A DNA stretch of 32,183 nt from Pseudanabaena sp. BC1403 (GTDB lineage: Bacteria; Cyanobacteriota; Cyanobacteriia; Pseudanabaenales; Pseudanabaenaceae), in contig NZ_PDDM01000042.1 in assembly GCF_002914585.1 (NCBI RefSeq), positions 1-32,183 of the forward strand, given 5' to 3'. The position numbers and the translations under genes are program-made. Positions within the stretch are counted from its first letter, which is position 1. Each line of letters begins with the position of its first letter. Under the pieces are notes generated by a model, which saw nothing but the letters and a program-made list of their open reading frames with translations, made no database searches and had not been told where the DNA came from. Positions 22,543 through 30,747 of this stretch are shown here, one piece after another.

Positions 22543-23817
22543 ATGCAAAGTTTTCCTCTAATCTATAGGGCATATTTTATGGCTGCTTGCATCATTGAGG
22601 ATGTTCTTCTTATGCCAATAGATAAAAATAATTTAACTAAGGAAAATATAGTCGCACTTTTAAGTGGATATAGAATTTCTCCTTCTGAGACTTTGCAACA
22701 GCAGCTAGTTGAAATTCACATGGGTTTGATCCGTGAAACGATCGCTTCTCTACCAATAACATTAATTAACAAAAGAAATATTGGTGAGCGCCGATCCGCC
22801 GAGCGCCCTGACAGAGAAGAACGTCGAGTATCGAATCACAGAGTGGGGGAACGTAGATCTAGCGATCGCGAATTGCTCGAAGTGGGGAAACAAGGATTAA
22901 AGAAGGCTCTAATCCAATATAATCCTGATACAAACCCAAATTTTTCTGAATTTGCGCGATCTCATATTCATGAGCATCTAGAGAATTTTTTGCAAAGACA
23001 GTATCTCGACAATCGTAATGAACCTCAAGAGGTCGAAGAAGCTGATCCGCAAACTACGATCACCCGTAAACACGAAACGCTGGAAATTTTGCAAGCCTAT
23101 CGCGCTAACCCATCTATCAAGCTACGAAACAAACTTGTAAACCTAAATATTGGGTTGGTTCGTCGCGAAGCCTATCATTGGAAAAATCAATGCCAAGAAA
23201 GCTTTGAAGACTTGATGCAGGTTGGCTCGATTGGGTTAATTAATGCGATCGAGCGATTCGATGTTAGCAAAGGTAATGCCTTTAGCTCCTTTGCAGTGCC
23301 ATATATCAAAGGCGAAATCCAACATTATCTTCGCGATAAAAGCCCGACCGTACGAATGCCTCGCGCTTGGCTAACAACCTATAACCAAGGCTGTAAAATC
23401 ATCCGCAATAAACGTACTGAAACTGGACGCGAGCCGTCAAGCCAAGAAGTCGCCAACGAGCTAGGTATCACTGTTAATGAATGGTATGACATTAAACTTG
23501 CATGTCAAAACCGATCGCCAATTAGTCTTGACACACCGATCGATCAAAGTGAAGATAGCTCGACATCCATCGGAGATCTGGTTACTGATCAAAAATATCA
23601 AAGCTTTCAACTTGCTCAAGAAGATAATATTCGGCTCCAGCAAGCTCTCGATCTACTAGAAGATCGCACCCGTGAGGTTGTTGAGTTTGTATTCCTCAAA
23701 GAATTTACCCACCGTGAAGTTGCTGACACTCTAGGGATTAGCGCTGTCACTGTTTCACGGCAACTTAAGAAAGGCTTAATTGCCCTCAAAAAGATTTTGG
23801 CTACACCAATCGAATAA
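22543..23817 (+). CDS. SigF-type sigma factor with a duplicated sigma-2 region
   Basis: A 424-residue group 3 (SigF/B-like) sigma factor, much longer than the usual 250-260. The functional part is residues 175-424: sigma-2 (NLNIGLVRREAYHW, SFEDLMQVGSIGLINAIERF, NAFSSFAVPYIKGEIQHYLR), sigma-3 (VRMPRAWLTTYNQG to about 325) and sigma-4 (LEDRTREVVEFVFLKEFTHR, then ISAVTVSRQLKKGL). Residues 34-152 repeat the sigma-2 pattern in weaker form: LSGYRISPSETLQQQLVEIH, LLEVGKQGLKKALIQYNP, FSEFARSHIHEHLENFL. The copy is split by an Arg/Glu-rich insert with two GERRS units (81-110). In-frame ATGs at 22579 and 22612 are alternative starts. SigF controls motility and envelope genes in Synechocystis; the copy's function is unknown. 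Confidence 0.9.
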   Translation: MQSFPLIYRAYFMAACIIEDVLLMPIDKNNLTKENIVALLSGYRISPSETLQQQLVEIHMGLIRETIASLPITLINKRNIGERRSAERPDREERRVSNHRVGERRSSDRELLEVGKQGLKKALIQYNPDTNPNFSEFARSHIHEHLENFLQRQYLDNRNEPQEVEEADPQTTITRKHETLEILQAYRANPSIKLRNKLVNLNIGLVRREAYHWKNQCQESFEDLMQVGSIGLINAIERFDVSKGNAFSSFAVPYIKGEIQHYLRDKSPTVRMPRAWLTTYNQGCKIIRNKRTETGREPSSQEVANELGITVNEWYDIKLACQNRSPISLDTPIDQSEDSSTSIGDLVTDQKYQSFQLAQEDNIRLQQALDLLEDRTREVVEFVFLKEFTHREVADTLGISAVTVSRQLKKGLIALKKILATPIE

Positions 23818-23848
23818 AAAAGCACTCACCTAAGGTGAGTGCTTTTTT
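23816..23848. terminator. Rho-independent terminator, usable on both strands
   Basis: The stem AGCACTCACCT (23821-23831) pairs with 23833-23843 and is flanked by A5 on the left and T6 on the right. It begins at the sigma factor stop and also lies past the atpC stop, so it can end both convergent transcripts. Confidence 0.9.
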
Positions 23849-23877
23849 ATGAGGTTTTCGCAAAGCGACAACCTTAT

Positions 23878-24282
23878 TTAGATTGGAGTAGTCGCTTGTA
23901 CTCTAGCGCGAGCAAGACTCAGATTTTGCTCAGCTTGAATTTTGCCTTGCTTATCTTCAGCCTTAATACCAGCCAAAGCTTGCTCAGCATCTGCAAGTTT
24001 TTTACGCGCTTCTTCAGCATTGATCGTGCTGCCTAATTCGCCACTACGAACCAAAACGGTTACTTCGTTTTCTTCAACTTCAGCAAAGCCACCCGTAAGA
24101 GCGACCGCAGCCCAAGCTTTATCCTTACGAAAACGTAACACGCCAGTTTCAAGCGCCGAAATCAGAGGTGCGTGACCAGTTAAAATACCCAATTGCCCTG
24201 AAGAACTAGGTAAAATCACTTCCTCTGCGACAGTATCCAGAATCGTTTGATCTGGGGCAATTACTTTTACTGTTAGGGTCAT
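23878..24282 (-). CDS. atpC: ATP synthase F1 subunit epsilon
   Basis: A 134-residue central-stalk subunit of the F1F0 ATP synthase that links rotation to catalysis and restrains ATP hydrolysis. The N-terminal beta-sandwich is clear (LTVKVIAPDQTILDTVAEEV, then LGILTGHAPLISALETGVLRF, GGFAEVEENEVTVLV), followed by the two-helix C-terminus (AEEARKKLADAEQALAGI). It starts 3 bases after the atpB stop. Cyanobacteria keep beta and epsilon apart from the main atp operon, as seen here. Confidence 0.97.
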   Translation of the reverse strand: MTLTVKVIAPDQTILDTVAEEVILPSSSGQLGILTGHAPLISALETGVLRFRKDKAWAAVALTGGFAEVEENEVTVLVRSGELGSTINAEEARKKLADAEQALAGIKAEDKQGKIQAEQNLSLARARVQATTPI

Positions 24283-24285
24283 GAT

Positions 24286-25920
<1,635 letters not shown>

Positions 25921-26005
25921 ACAGCAATTCTCATTATAAAAATTGGGTTTGCTGCGCCTTCGGCGCAGCAAACCCAAAAATTGGCCTCATAATGTGAATT
26001 GCTGT
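25921..26005. repeat. 85-base MITE-like element with nested inverted repeats
   Basis: Outer ends of 17 bases (25921-25937 and 25989-26005, ACAGCAATTCTCATTAT against its complement with one mismatch) enclose an inner perfect hairpin (25943-25958 and 25962-25977, TTGGGTTTGCTGCGCC, TTC loop). The nested design resembles a small non-autonomous element. It ends 25 bases before the RibD_C-like ATG, so it may carry or replace that gene's promoter. Confidence 0.75.
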
Positions 26006-26030
26006 GCTGAAAAGGCTTAGATTTTCTGCT

Positions 26031-26543
26031 ATGAGTCAATTGATTTTGTATATTGCGTCGAGTCTAGATGGCTATATAGCGGCTACTGCTGGAGAGGTTG
26101 ACTGGCTATTTACTGATCAAGACTATGGCTATACCGATTTTATAGCGTCGATAGATCGCCTTTTGATGGGGCGCGTTACTTACGAGCAAATTCTAACTTT
26201 TGGCAACTATCCTTATTCTGGCAATCAAGGTTTTGTATTCTCTCGAACCATCCAACGAGATCGCGATGAAAATGTGAATTTTGTTGCTGGTGATCTGGTT
26301 AGCTTTGTTAAAAATTTAAAATTGCAAAATGGCAAAGATATTTGGCTAGTCGGGGGAGCCGCGATCGCTAAAACCTGTTTAGAAAATAATCTTGTCGATA
26401 AATTTATTCTGTCGATCCACCCCATAATTTTAGGCGAAGGCATCGCGTTGTTCCCGCCGCCTCTTCCAACTTTGTCTCTAAAGTTGGAGCATTGCCAGAC
26501 TTTTGATTCAGGATTAGTACAGCTTACTTATTGCAATGGTTAA
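26031..26543 (+). CDS. RibD C-terminal/dihydrofolate-reductase-like protein
   Basis: A 170-residue protein of the RibD_C/DHFR-fold family (YyaP/YwjB-like). Landmarks are LILYIASSLDGYIA at the start, GEVDWLF, IDRLLMGRVTYEQIL near residue 45, FVFSRT near 70, DIWLVGGAAIAKTCLENNLV near 105 and LSIHPIILGEGIALF near 130. Such proteins bind NADPH; a true folate or riboflavin role is not implied, and the substrate is unknown. ATG at 26031 fits the family start; an upstream GTG at 26004 lies inside the 85-base repeat and is unlikely. Its 3' end overlaps, on the other strand, the Uma2-like remnant. Confidence 0.88.
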   Translation: MSQLILYIASSLDGYIAATAGEVDWLFTDQDYGYTDFIASIDRLLMGRVTYEQILTFGNYPYSGNQGFVFSRTIQRDRDENVNFVAGDLVSFVKNLKLQNGKDIWLVGGAAIAKTCLENNLVDKFILSIHPIILGEGIALFPPPLPTLSLKLEHCQTFDSGLVQLTYCNG

Positions 26544-26667
26544 CTTCACTGATCGCTAAATCAGGTGCGCCATCTAAAAAGCCATCAGGTAATTCAGTCA
26601 AGCCTTTTAACTTGTCTCTAGGCACACAAGTATCACCATAGTATTTGCTAGAATCAAATATAGATTT
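26524..26667 (-). pseudogene. Remnant resembling a Uma2-family gene
   Basis: A minus-strand frame of 47 codons without a start reads KYYGDTCVPRDKLKGLTELP then DGFLDGAPDLAISEV before running into unrelated sequence and a stop. The part PDGFLDGAPDLAISEV matches the pattern around the catalytic strand of Uma2 proteins (LPxGFxxGAPDLAVEV). Both the N-terminal third and the nuclease C-terminus are missing. It is best seen as a decayed fragment trapped between two plus-strand modules; identity is moderate because the piece is short. Confidence 0.5.
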
Positions 26668-26680
26668 TTAAGGTTTAGCT

Positions 26681-26926
26681 ATGTCTGAAATCGCTATAAC
26701 TATAAACAAGAATACTCATGAGGTTCTTTTAAGACTTTCTCAACAGTCTGGTGATAATTTTCAAACTTTGCTGGATAAAGCAGTGGAGCAATATCGCAGA
26801 CAGTTGTTTCTTTTACAAGCGAATCAGGCTTTTACGGCTTTAAGAAAAGACGAGTTATTGTGGCAAGATGAGCTTAATGAGCGTCAGGAATGGGAGCAAA
26901 CTTTAGCTGACGGGATTGATGATTAA
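26681..26926 (+). CDS. Antitoxin of a MazEF-type pair
   Basis: An 81-residue protein upstream of and overlapping a MazF toxin. The N-terminus (ISEVLLRLSQQSG-like helix pattern: THEVLLRLSQQSGDNFQTLL) resembles a ribbon-helix-helix DNA-binding start, and the C-terminus (LLWQDELNERQEWEQTLADG) is acidic and probably wraps the toxin. Its TAA overlaps the toxin ATG by one base (TAATG), so synthesis is coupled. It does not look like classical AbrB-fold MazE. The role is inferred mainly from position and style. Confidence 0.85.
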   Translation: MSEIAITINKNTHEVLLRLSQQSGDNFQTLLDKAVEQYRRQLFLLQANQAFTALRKDELLWQDELNERQEWEQTLADGIDD

Positions 26927-27270
26927 TGCCTCAAAAGATTGCAAGGGGAGAGGTATGGTTAGCAGATCTTAATCCCGTGAGAGGTCACGAACAAGCGGGG
27001 AAGCGTCCTTGTTTGGTAGTTTCTGTAGATTTGTTCAATCAGGGATCTGCTGGATTAGTGGTTGTTGTTCCTATCACTTCAAAGGATAAATCAATTCCTT
27101 TTCATGTGGCGGTTAATCCTCCAGACGGAGGTTTGAAGGTGAAGAGTTTTATTAAGTGTGAAGATGTGCGATCGATTTCTGTAGAGAGGTTGGATAAGCG
27201 CTTAGGAGCTTTATCTACTCAGTCGTTTGCGGATGTAGAAGATCGATTACGCATTTTGATGGGTCTATAG
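26926..27270 (+). CDS. MazF/PemK-family endoribonuclease toxin
   Basis: A 114-residue toxin of the MazF/PemK family, a sequence-specific mRNA interferase. Core motifs are RGEVWLADLNPVRGHEQAGKR (loop with the catalytic Arg), PCLVVSVDLFN, VVVPITSK with the catalytic Thr/Ser, and VKSFIKCEDVRSISVERL, all at the expected places. Length matches the family. It is translated directly after its antitoxin through a TAATG overlap, and the complex probably represses the operon. The cleavage site cannot be predicted. Confidence 0.93.
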   Translation: MPQKIARGEVWLADLNPVRGHEQAGKRPCLVVSVDLFNQGSAGLVVVVPITSKDKSIPFHVAVNPPDGGLKVKSFIKCEDVRSISVERLDKRLGALSTQSFADVEDRLRILMGL

Positions 27271-27384
27271 TTACTCTTGATAAAATCTTATTTCAAGCGA
27301 TCGCATTCTAAGCAACACTCACCCCCTACCGAGCTAAAATTGCATCATAATCGCTATGTAGGCAATTCCAAAATCAGACAGGCT

Positions 27385-27522
27385 TTAATTTGCTAAACCT
27401 GCTGCATACTCGCGATCAATCTCATCTAACAATTGATCAAGCTTTCCAGAATCAAGATCGTCTTCTATTTGCTGATCCCATATTTGCTCGTGGTGATCTA
27501 TCCGCCATGTTGTTTTACTCAA
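27385..27522 (-). pseudogene. C-terminal fragment of an antitoxin-like protein
   Basis: The minus-strand frame ending at 27385 reads TWRIDHHEQIWDQQIEDDLD then KLDQLLDEIDREYAAGLAN, typical of the C-terminal half of small cyanobacterial antitoxin-like proteins. The N-terminal half is missing: upstream, the frame runs into the HEPN gene, whose stop lies at 27515-27517. It could still be translated from a TTG near 27522 by coupling to the HEPN gene, or from an ATG at 27573 inside that gene. I favour a truncated remnant left when the DUF262-HEPN island arrived. No toxin gene follows. Confidence 0.5.
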
Positions 27523-28054
27523 GCTTGCTTTTGATGTAATCAATAAATGGCAAACCCTTTTGATAAAGCTCATATACTTCCTTGGGTGTTTTATTCTCTA
27601 AGTTATATGCAGCAAAATTACTATGAACAAGTATATTTCTGAGATGACCGATTTCAAGAAATGCTTTGACAGTTTCTTCAAGCATGACGTTTGACTTTAT
27701 TTCAGTGTCAACGCTTTTCTTAAAGTCATCTCCAAACAGAGCAAAAAATGTATTAGCATTTTTCCCTGGCTTATCAGGATTATCTTTTTCGCCCCAAGAA
27801 AAGTAGGTATGGTATTGCATACTGATAGCTTTTTTCTTGAAAAAGTTAATTGCTTTTGTATTATTTCCTGTTTCTCTAGATATAAATTCAACAAGGATTG
27901 TTTGTATCAAATGTTCAAAATAACTGGCGGCAGATAACACGATAACTTTCGTAAAATACTTATTAACGTCACTGGATAGAGATATCTGTGAGCTATTGTC
28001 TAGAAACTCTACTATAGACTTGTATTCATCATTTAGTATTTCTACAGGATCCAT
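27515..28054 (-). CDS. HEPN-domain protein, predicted RNase
   Basis: A helical protein of about 179 residues with a HEPN domain. The diagnostic motif is RNILVH (Arg139 to His144 in this numbering), the Rx4H active site of HEPN RNases, followed by SNFAAY. Upstream helices ASYFEHLIQTILVEFIS fit the MAE_28990-like HEPN group that was predicted to act in defence. ATG at 28054 follows the DUF262 stop by one base, so the two are coupled; a start at 28084 would overlap that gene. HEPN proteins often act as toxins or as effectors cutting RNA. Which RNA is targeted is unknown. Confidence 0.8.
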   Translation of the reverse strand: MDPVEILNDEYKSIVEFLDNSSQISLSSDVNKYFTKVIVLSAASYFEHLIQTILVEFISRETGNNTKAINFFKKKAISMQYHTYFSWGEKDNPDKPGKNANTFFALFGDDFKKSVDTEIKSNVMLEETVKAFLEIGHLRNILVHSNFAAYNLENKTPKEVYELYQKGLPFIDYIKSKLE

Positions 28055-28055
28055 A

Positions 28056-29264
28056 TTATTTAAGTATCTCTTTTGCGAGAGCAATTCTAGATTTTACATT
28101 TCTCTCGCTAGCTGTATCTGATTGTGTGGCATCAATGAATGTATTGTGGTTCTTTAAAAGATTAACTTTTTCAAAATCTATCTCTTCTATCTCAATTTTT
28201 TTGCCTCTAAATGCTTCAGTGCAGCTTGCAACAAAAATTGACTCGAATACAGAAATATTGAATCTACCAGTTTTACTTTGAAAAAGTCCATAATTACGCT
28301 GAAAAAATCCATCATTAGAATTTGATGTTTTTTCTAAAAAGTTTGCGAAAAGTTTTTCAAGATATAGGATATTATCTTCTGGGAAAGATTTTGCTTTTAA
28401 TGAAAACTTGTTAAGAAACTTTGTCATTGATGGTTTGTATGACTCTCCATCAATAAGCATGGCAAATCCTCTCAAAAGGATCTCAATATCTCTCATATTC
28501 AAATCTGGCGTTGTTGATGGAAGTAGCCTTCTCCATTTGCTGTCTAGATTAATCTTGTAAAGCATGTCATAAAATTTCGAGTGGAAGAGACTAGTTCTTA
28601 TTTCTTGCGGTTTTAGATTGACTCCTCCAGAATTTAATCGGTTAAAAATCTCAAAAACAACAGAATGTTCATCGTCTGGCGCATTCTGCTTAATGATAAT
28701 ATTTCTTATAGTCCGTAACTCAAACGATAACCTATCTTCCTCATCAAGTGTGGAATAATTTAATCCATTAAATTTATTACTCTGATTAGGCTGTGAAGTT
28801 GGTAGTTTTAGATTGAAATCTGTAAAATATAGATTGTTACTTAGTATTGCGTCAGGAATACCTTTGTTTTCATCAAAAATCAGACGAAGCTCAAGGCGTT
28901 TTTCATTTCTAGGAAACCTCTTTTTCATAAAGTAATAGATAGTCATGTAGCGTTGCTGACCATCTATTACTATGAATCTGTTCCGAGCTTCTTCGTAAAG
29001 GAATATCTGTGGAATTGGTATGCCAATGATTATTGATTCAATTAACTTGGAAGCTCGTTTTATATCCCACACATAGTTTCTTTGGAAACCAGGGATTTTC
29101 ACTACTCCAGAACCAATGAAATCGAACAGCGTTTTTATATTAAAATCATTAGGTGAAGCTGAAACATCATACTCAGCAAAGCTAACATCATCAGATGAAT
29201 CTATAATGTCATCTTCTATGTCTATCCATGTTGATTCTGCTTCTTGCACTGTATTACTTTCCAT
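28056..29264 (-). CDS. DUF262 (GmrS-N/ParB-like) protein
   Basis: A 402-residue DUF262 protein. After an acidic N-terminus (residues 8-35) the ParB/Srx-like domain shows KIPGFQRNYVWD near 56-67, LIESIIIGIPIPQIFLYEE near 74, the hallmark DGQQR at 101-105, then FEIFNRLNSGGVNLKPQEIR near 205. DUF262 proteins hydrolyse nucleotides and drive type IV restriction (GmrSD) when joined to a DUF1524 HNH nuclease. No HNH domain is present here; instead a HEPN RNase gene follows directly, suggesting that DUF262 senses and HEPN acts. Codon use is AT-rich and the gene has no HIP1 site, unlike its neighbours, hinting at transfer. Confidence 0.88.
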   Translation of the reverse strand: MESNTVQEAESTWIDIEDDIIDSSDDVSFAEYDVSASPNDFNIKTLFDFIGSGVVKIPGFQRNYVWDIKRASKLIESIIIGIPIPQIFLYEEARNRFIVIDGQQRYMTIYYFMKKRFPRNEKRLELRLIFDENKGIPDAILSNNLYFTDFNLKLPTSQPNQSNKFNGLNYSTLDEEDRLSFELRTIRNIIIKQNAPDDEHSVVFEIFNRLNSGGVNLKPQEIRTSLFHSKFYDMLYKINLDSKWRRLLPSTTPDLNMRDIEILLRGFAMLIDGESYKPSMTKFLNKFSLKAKSFPEDNILYLEKLFANFLEKTSNSNDGFFQRNYGLFQSKTGRFNISVFESIFVASCTEAFRGKKIEIEEIDFEKVNLLKNHNTFIDATQSDTASERNVKSRIALAKEILK

Positions 29265-29442
29265 TTAGCTCGCCAATTATTCCTTTTAATATGCAACTAT
29301 ACAAGTATTTCATTGGATCGAGAAATGCTATCTCAAAACAAGGTATGGCACTCTAATCTAAAATACAAAACGTCTACATGGTCTTCCATCATAGTACAAA
29401 GTTAATACAAAAAGTAAGCTTTATCGAAACTAAACGTGATTA
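29265..29442 (-). promoter_or_regulatory. Upstream region of the DUF262-HEPN operon
   Basis: An AT-rich, gene-free stretch that should hold the promoter of the DUF262-HEPN operon. I cannot fix its -10/-35. GAG lies five bases from the DUF262 ATG as a weak ribosome-binding site. Confidence 0.3.
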
Positions 29443-29559
29443 TTAGGATCTAGTTTCTAGAAGGAAATCAAAACATTCAGCTAGAGACGCACCTTGCCAG
29501 GTTCCCGCATGACGCAACAAATCACTGGCTTTTTTATTTCCCTTTAGTGGCGAAACTGT
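29443..29559 (-). pseudogene. Remnant resembling a small antitoxin gene
   Basis: A minus-strand frame of 38 codons ends in TAA at 29443-29445 and reads PLKGNKKASDLLRHAGTWQG then SLAECFDFLLETRS. The AGTWxG...LxECxxxxxxTRS pattern is that of short cyanobacterial antitoxin-like proteins. There is no start codon at the usual place and an in-frame stop lies just upstream, so the gene is broken. It marks the upstream boundary of the DUF262-HEPN island, as the other antitoxin-like fragment marks its downstream end. Confidence 0.45.
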
Positions 29560-29589
29560 TTATTACTCACACTGCGATCGCCTAAAAGC

Positions 29590-29595
29590 TATAAT
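29590..29595 (+). promoter_or_regulatory. Possible -10 box of chlG
   Basis: TATAAT lies 29 bases before the chlG ATG, just after a HIP1 site. No good -35 is seen; the transcript leader would be very short. Confidence 0.35.
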
Positions 29596-29624
29596 CAACC
29601 GCAAGTCTATAAATTTTTGTAAAT

Positions 29625-30611
29625 ATGTCGTCTCCAACCCCTGACGTACCAGCGAGCGAGTCTCGCGAAGCCCGTACCCGCCAAATGCTCGGAATGAAAG
29701 GTGCGGACGTACAAGGCGCTTCAATCTGGAAGATCCGCCTGCAACTGATGAAACCGATTACATGGATACCCCTGATGTGGGGCGTACTCTGCGGCGCAGC
29801 TTCCTCTGGTGATTTTACTTGGTCGATTGAAAACGTATTTCGATCGCTACTTTGTATGCTCATGTCAGGGCCATTACTGACAGGCTATACCCAGACGATT
29901 AACGATTATTATGATCGCGAAATTGACGCAATTAACGAGCCATATCGTCCGATTCCCTCAGGAGCAATTTCCCTCAAACAAGTCATTGCGCAGATTTGGA
30001 TTTTGTGGCTAGCGGGCATTGCTGTAGCGGCAATCCTCGATGTCACCGCAGGTCATGCAGACTTTATCATGACGAAATTAGCGCTTGGTGGTTCATTGGT
30101 TGCCTATATCTACTCTGCGCCACCTTTGAAGCTCAAGCAAAATGGTTGGCTCGGAAACTATGCACTCGGAGCAAGCTATATCGCTCTACCTTGGTGGGCT
30201 GGTCATGCACTTTATGGGACTCTAAACTGGACTGTGGTAGCCGTTACCCTGTTCTATAGCCTTGCTGGTTTAGGCATCGCAGTCGTCAATGACTTCAAAA
30301 GCGTTGAAGGCGATCGCGAATTAGGATTGAAGTCTTTGCCAGTGATGTTTGGTGTGCAGAATGCGGCGTTGATATCGGCAACTGCGATCGATGTCTTCCA
30401 AATTGGCATCGCTGTCTATTTGGTCACTGTGGGCGAACAACTATTAGCCAGTTTAATCGTGTTGCTAGTAATTCCCCAGATTACATTTCAAGACATGTAT
30501 TTCTTGCGCGATCCGCTCAAGAATGACGTGAAATATCAAGCCAGTGCTCAACCATTCCTTGTGATTGGGATGTTAGTTGCTGGTATCGCCATGGGACATG
30601 CAGGTATCTAA
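29625..30611 (+). CDS. chlG: Chlorophyll synthase ChlG
   Basis: A 328-residue polytopic UbiA-family prenyltransferase that esterifies chlorophyllide a with phytyl (or geranylgeranyl) diphosphate, the last step of chlorophyll a synthesis, in the thylakoid membrane. The polyprenyl-diphosphate site is NDYYDREIDAINEPYRPIPS (about residues 92-111), with the second Asp-rich motif NDFKSVEGDRELGLKSLPV near 220. It has eight or more hydrophobic segments, and the N-terminal KPITWIPLMWGVLCG is typical of ChlG. It starts with ATG at 29625 without a clear ribosome-binding site. It stands alone, closed by a hairpin at 30616. Confidence 0.98.
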   Translation: MSSPTPDVPASESREARTRQMLGMKGADVQGASIWKIRLQLMKPITWIPLMWGVLCGAASSGDFTWSIENVFRSLLCMLMSGPLLTGYTQTINDYYDREIDAINEPYRPIPSGAISLKQVIAQIWILWLAGIAVAAILDVTAGHADFIMTKLALGGSLVAYIYSAPPLKLKQNGWLGNYALGASYIALPWWAGHALYGTLNWTVVAVTLFYSLAGLGIAVVNDFKSVEGDRELGLKSLPVMFGVQNAALISATAIDVFQIGIAVYLVTVGEQLLASLIVLLVIPQITFQDMYFLRDPLKNDVKYQASAQPFLVIGMLVAGIAMGHAGI

Positions 30612-30615
30612 AACA

Positions 30616-30640
30616 AAAGGTGGTGCAAAGCGCCACCTTT
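30616..30640 (+). repeat. Hairpin after chlG
   Basis: An 11-base stem (AAAGGTGGTGC with GCGCCACCTTT, one T-G pair) around an AAA loop, five bases past the chlG stop. No T-run follows. It corresponds base by base to the hairpin at 3535-3559, with stem pairs changed on both sides. Confidence 0.7.
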
Positions 30641-30747
30641 ACGTTTTAACGAAAATAGCTCCTACAGGGTGATTTAGAGATGATCAATCTTGTTTATCAT
30701 CTATATGCGAAGAGAACCGATACGTCAGCGAGAATTTGCCAATATTC

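Noticed and set aside
23839-24175. Plus-strand frames opposite atpC
   Set aside because: They are shadows of atpC, with Ala/Ser-rich translations typical of antisense frames.
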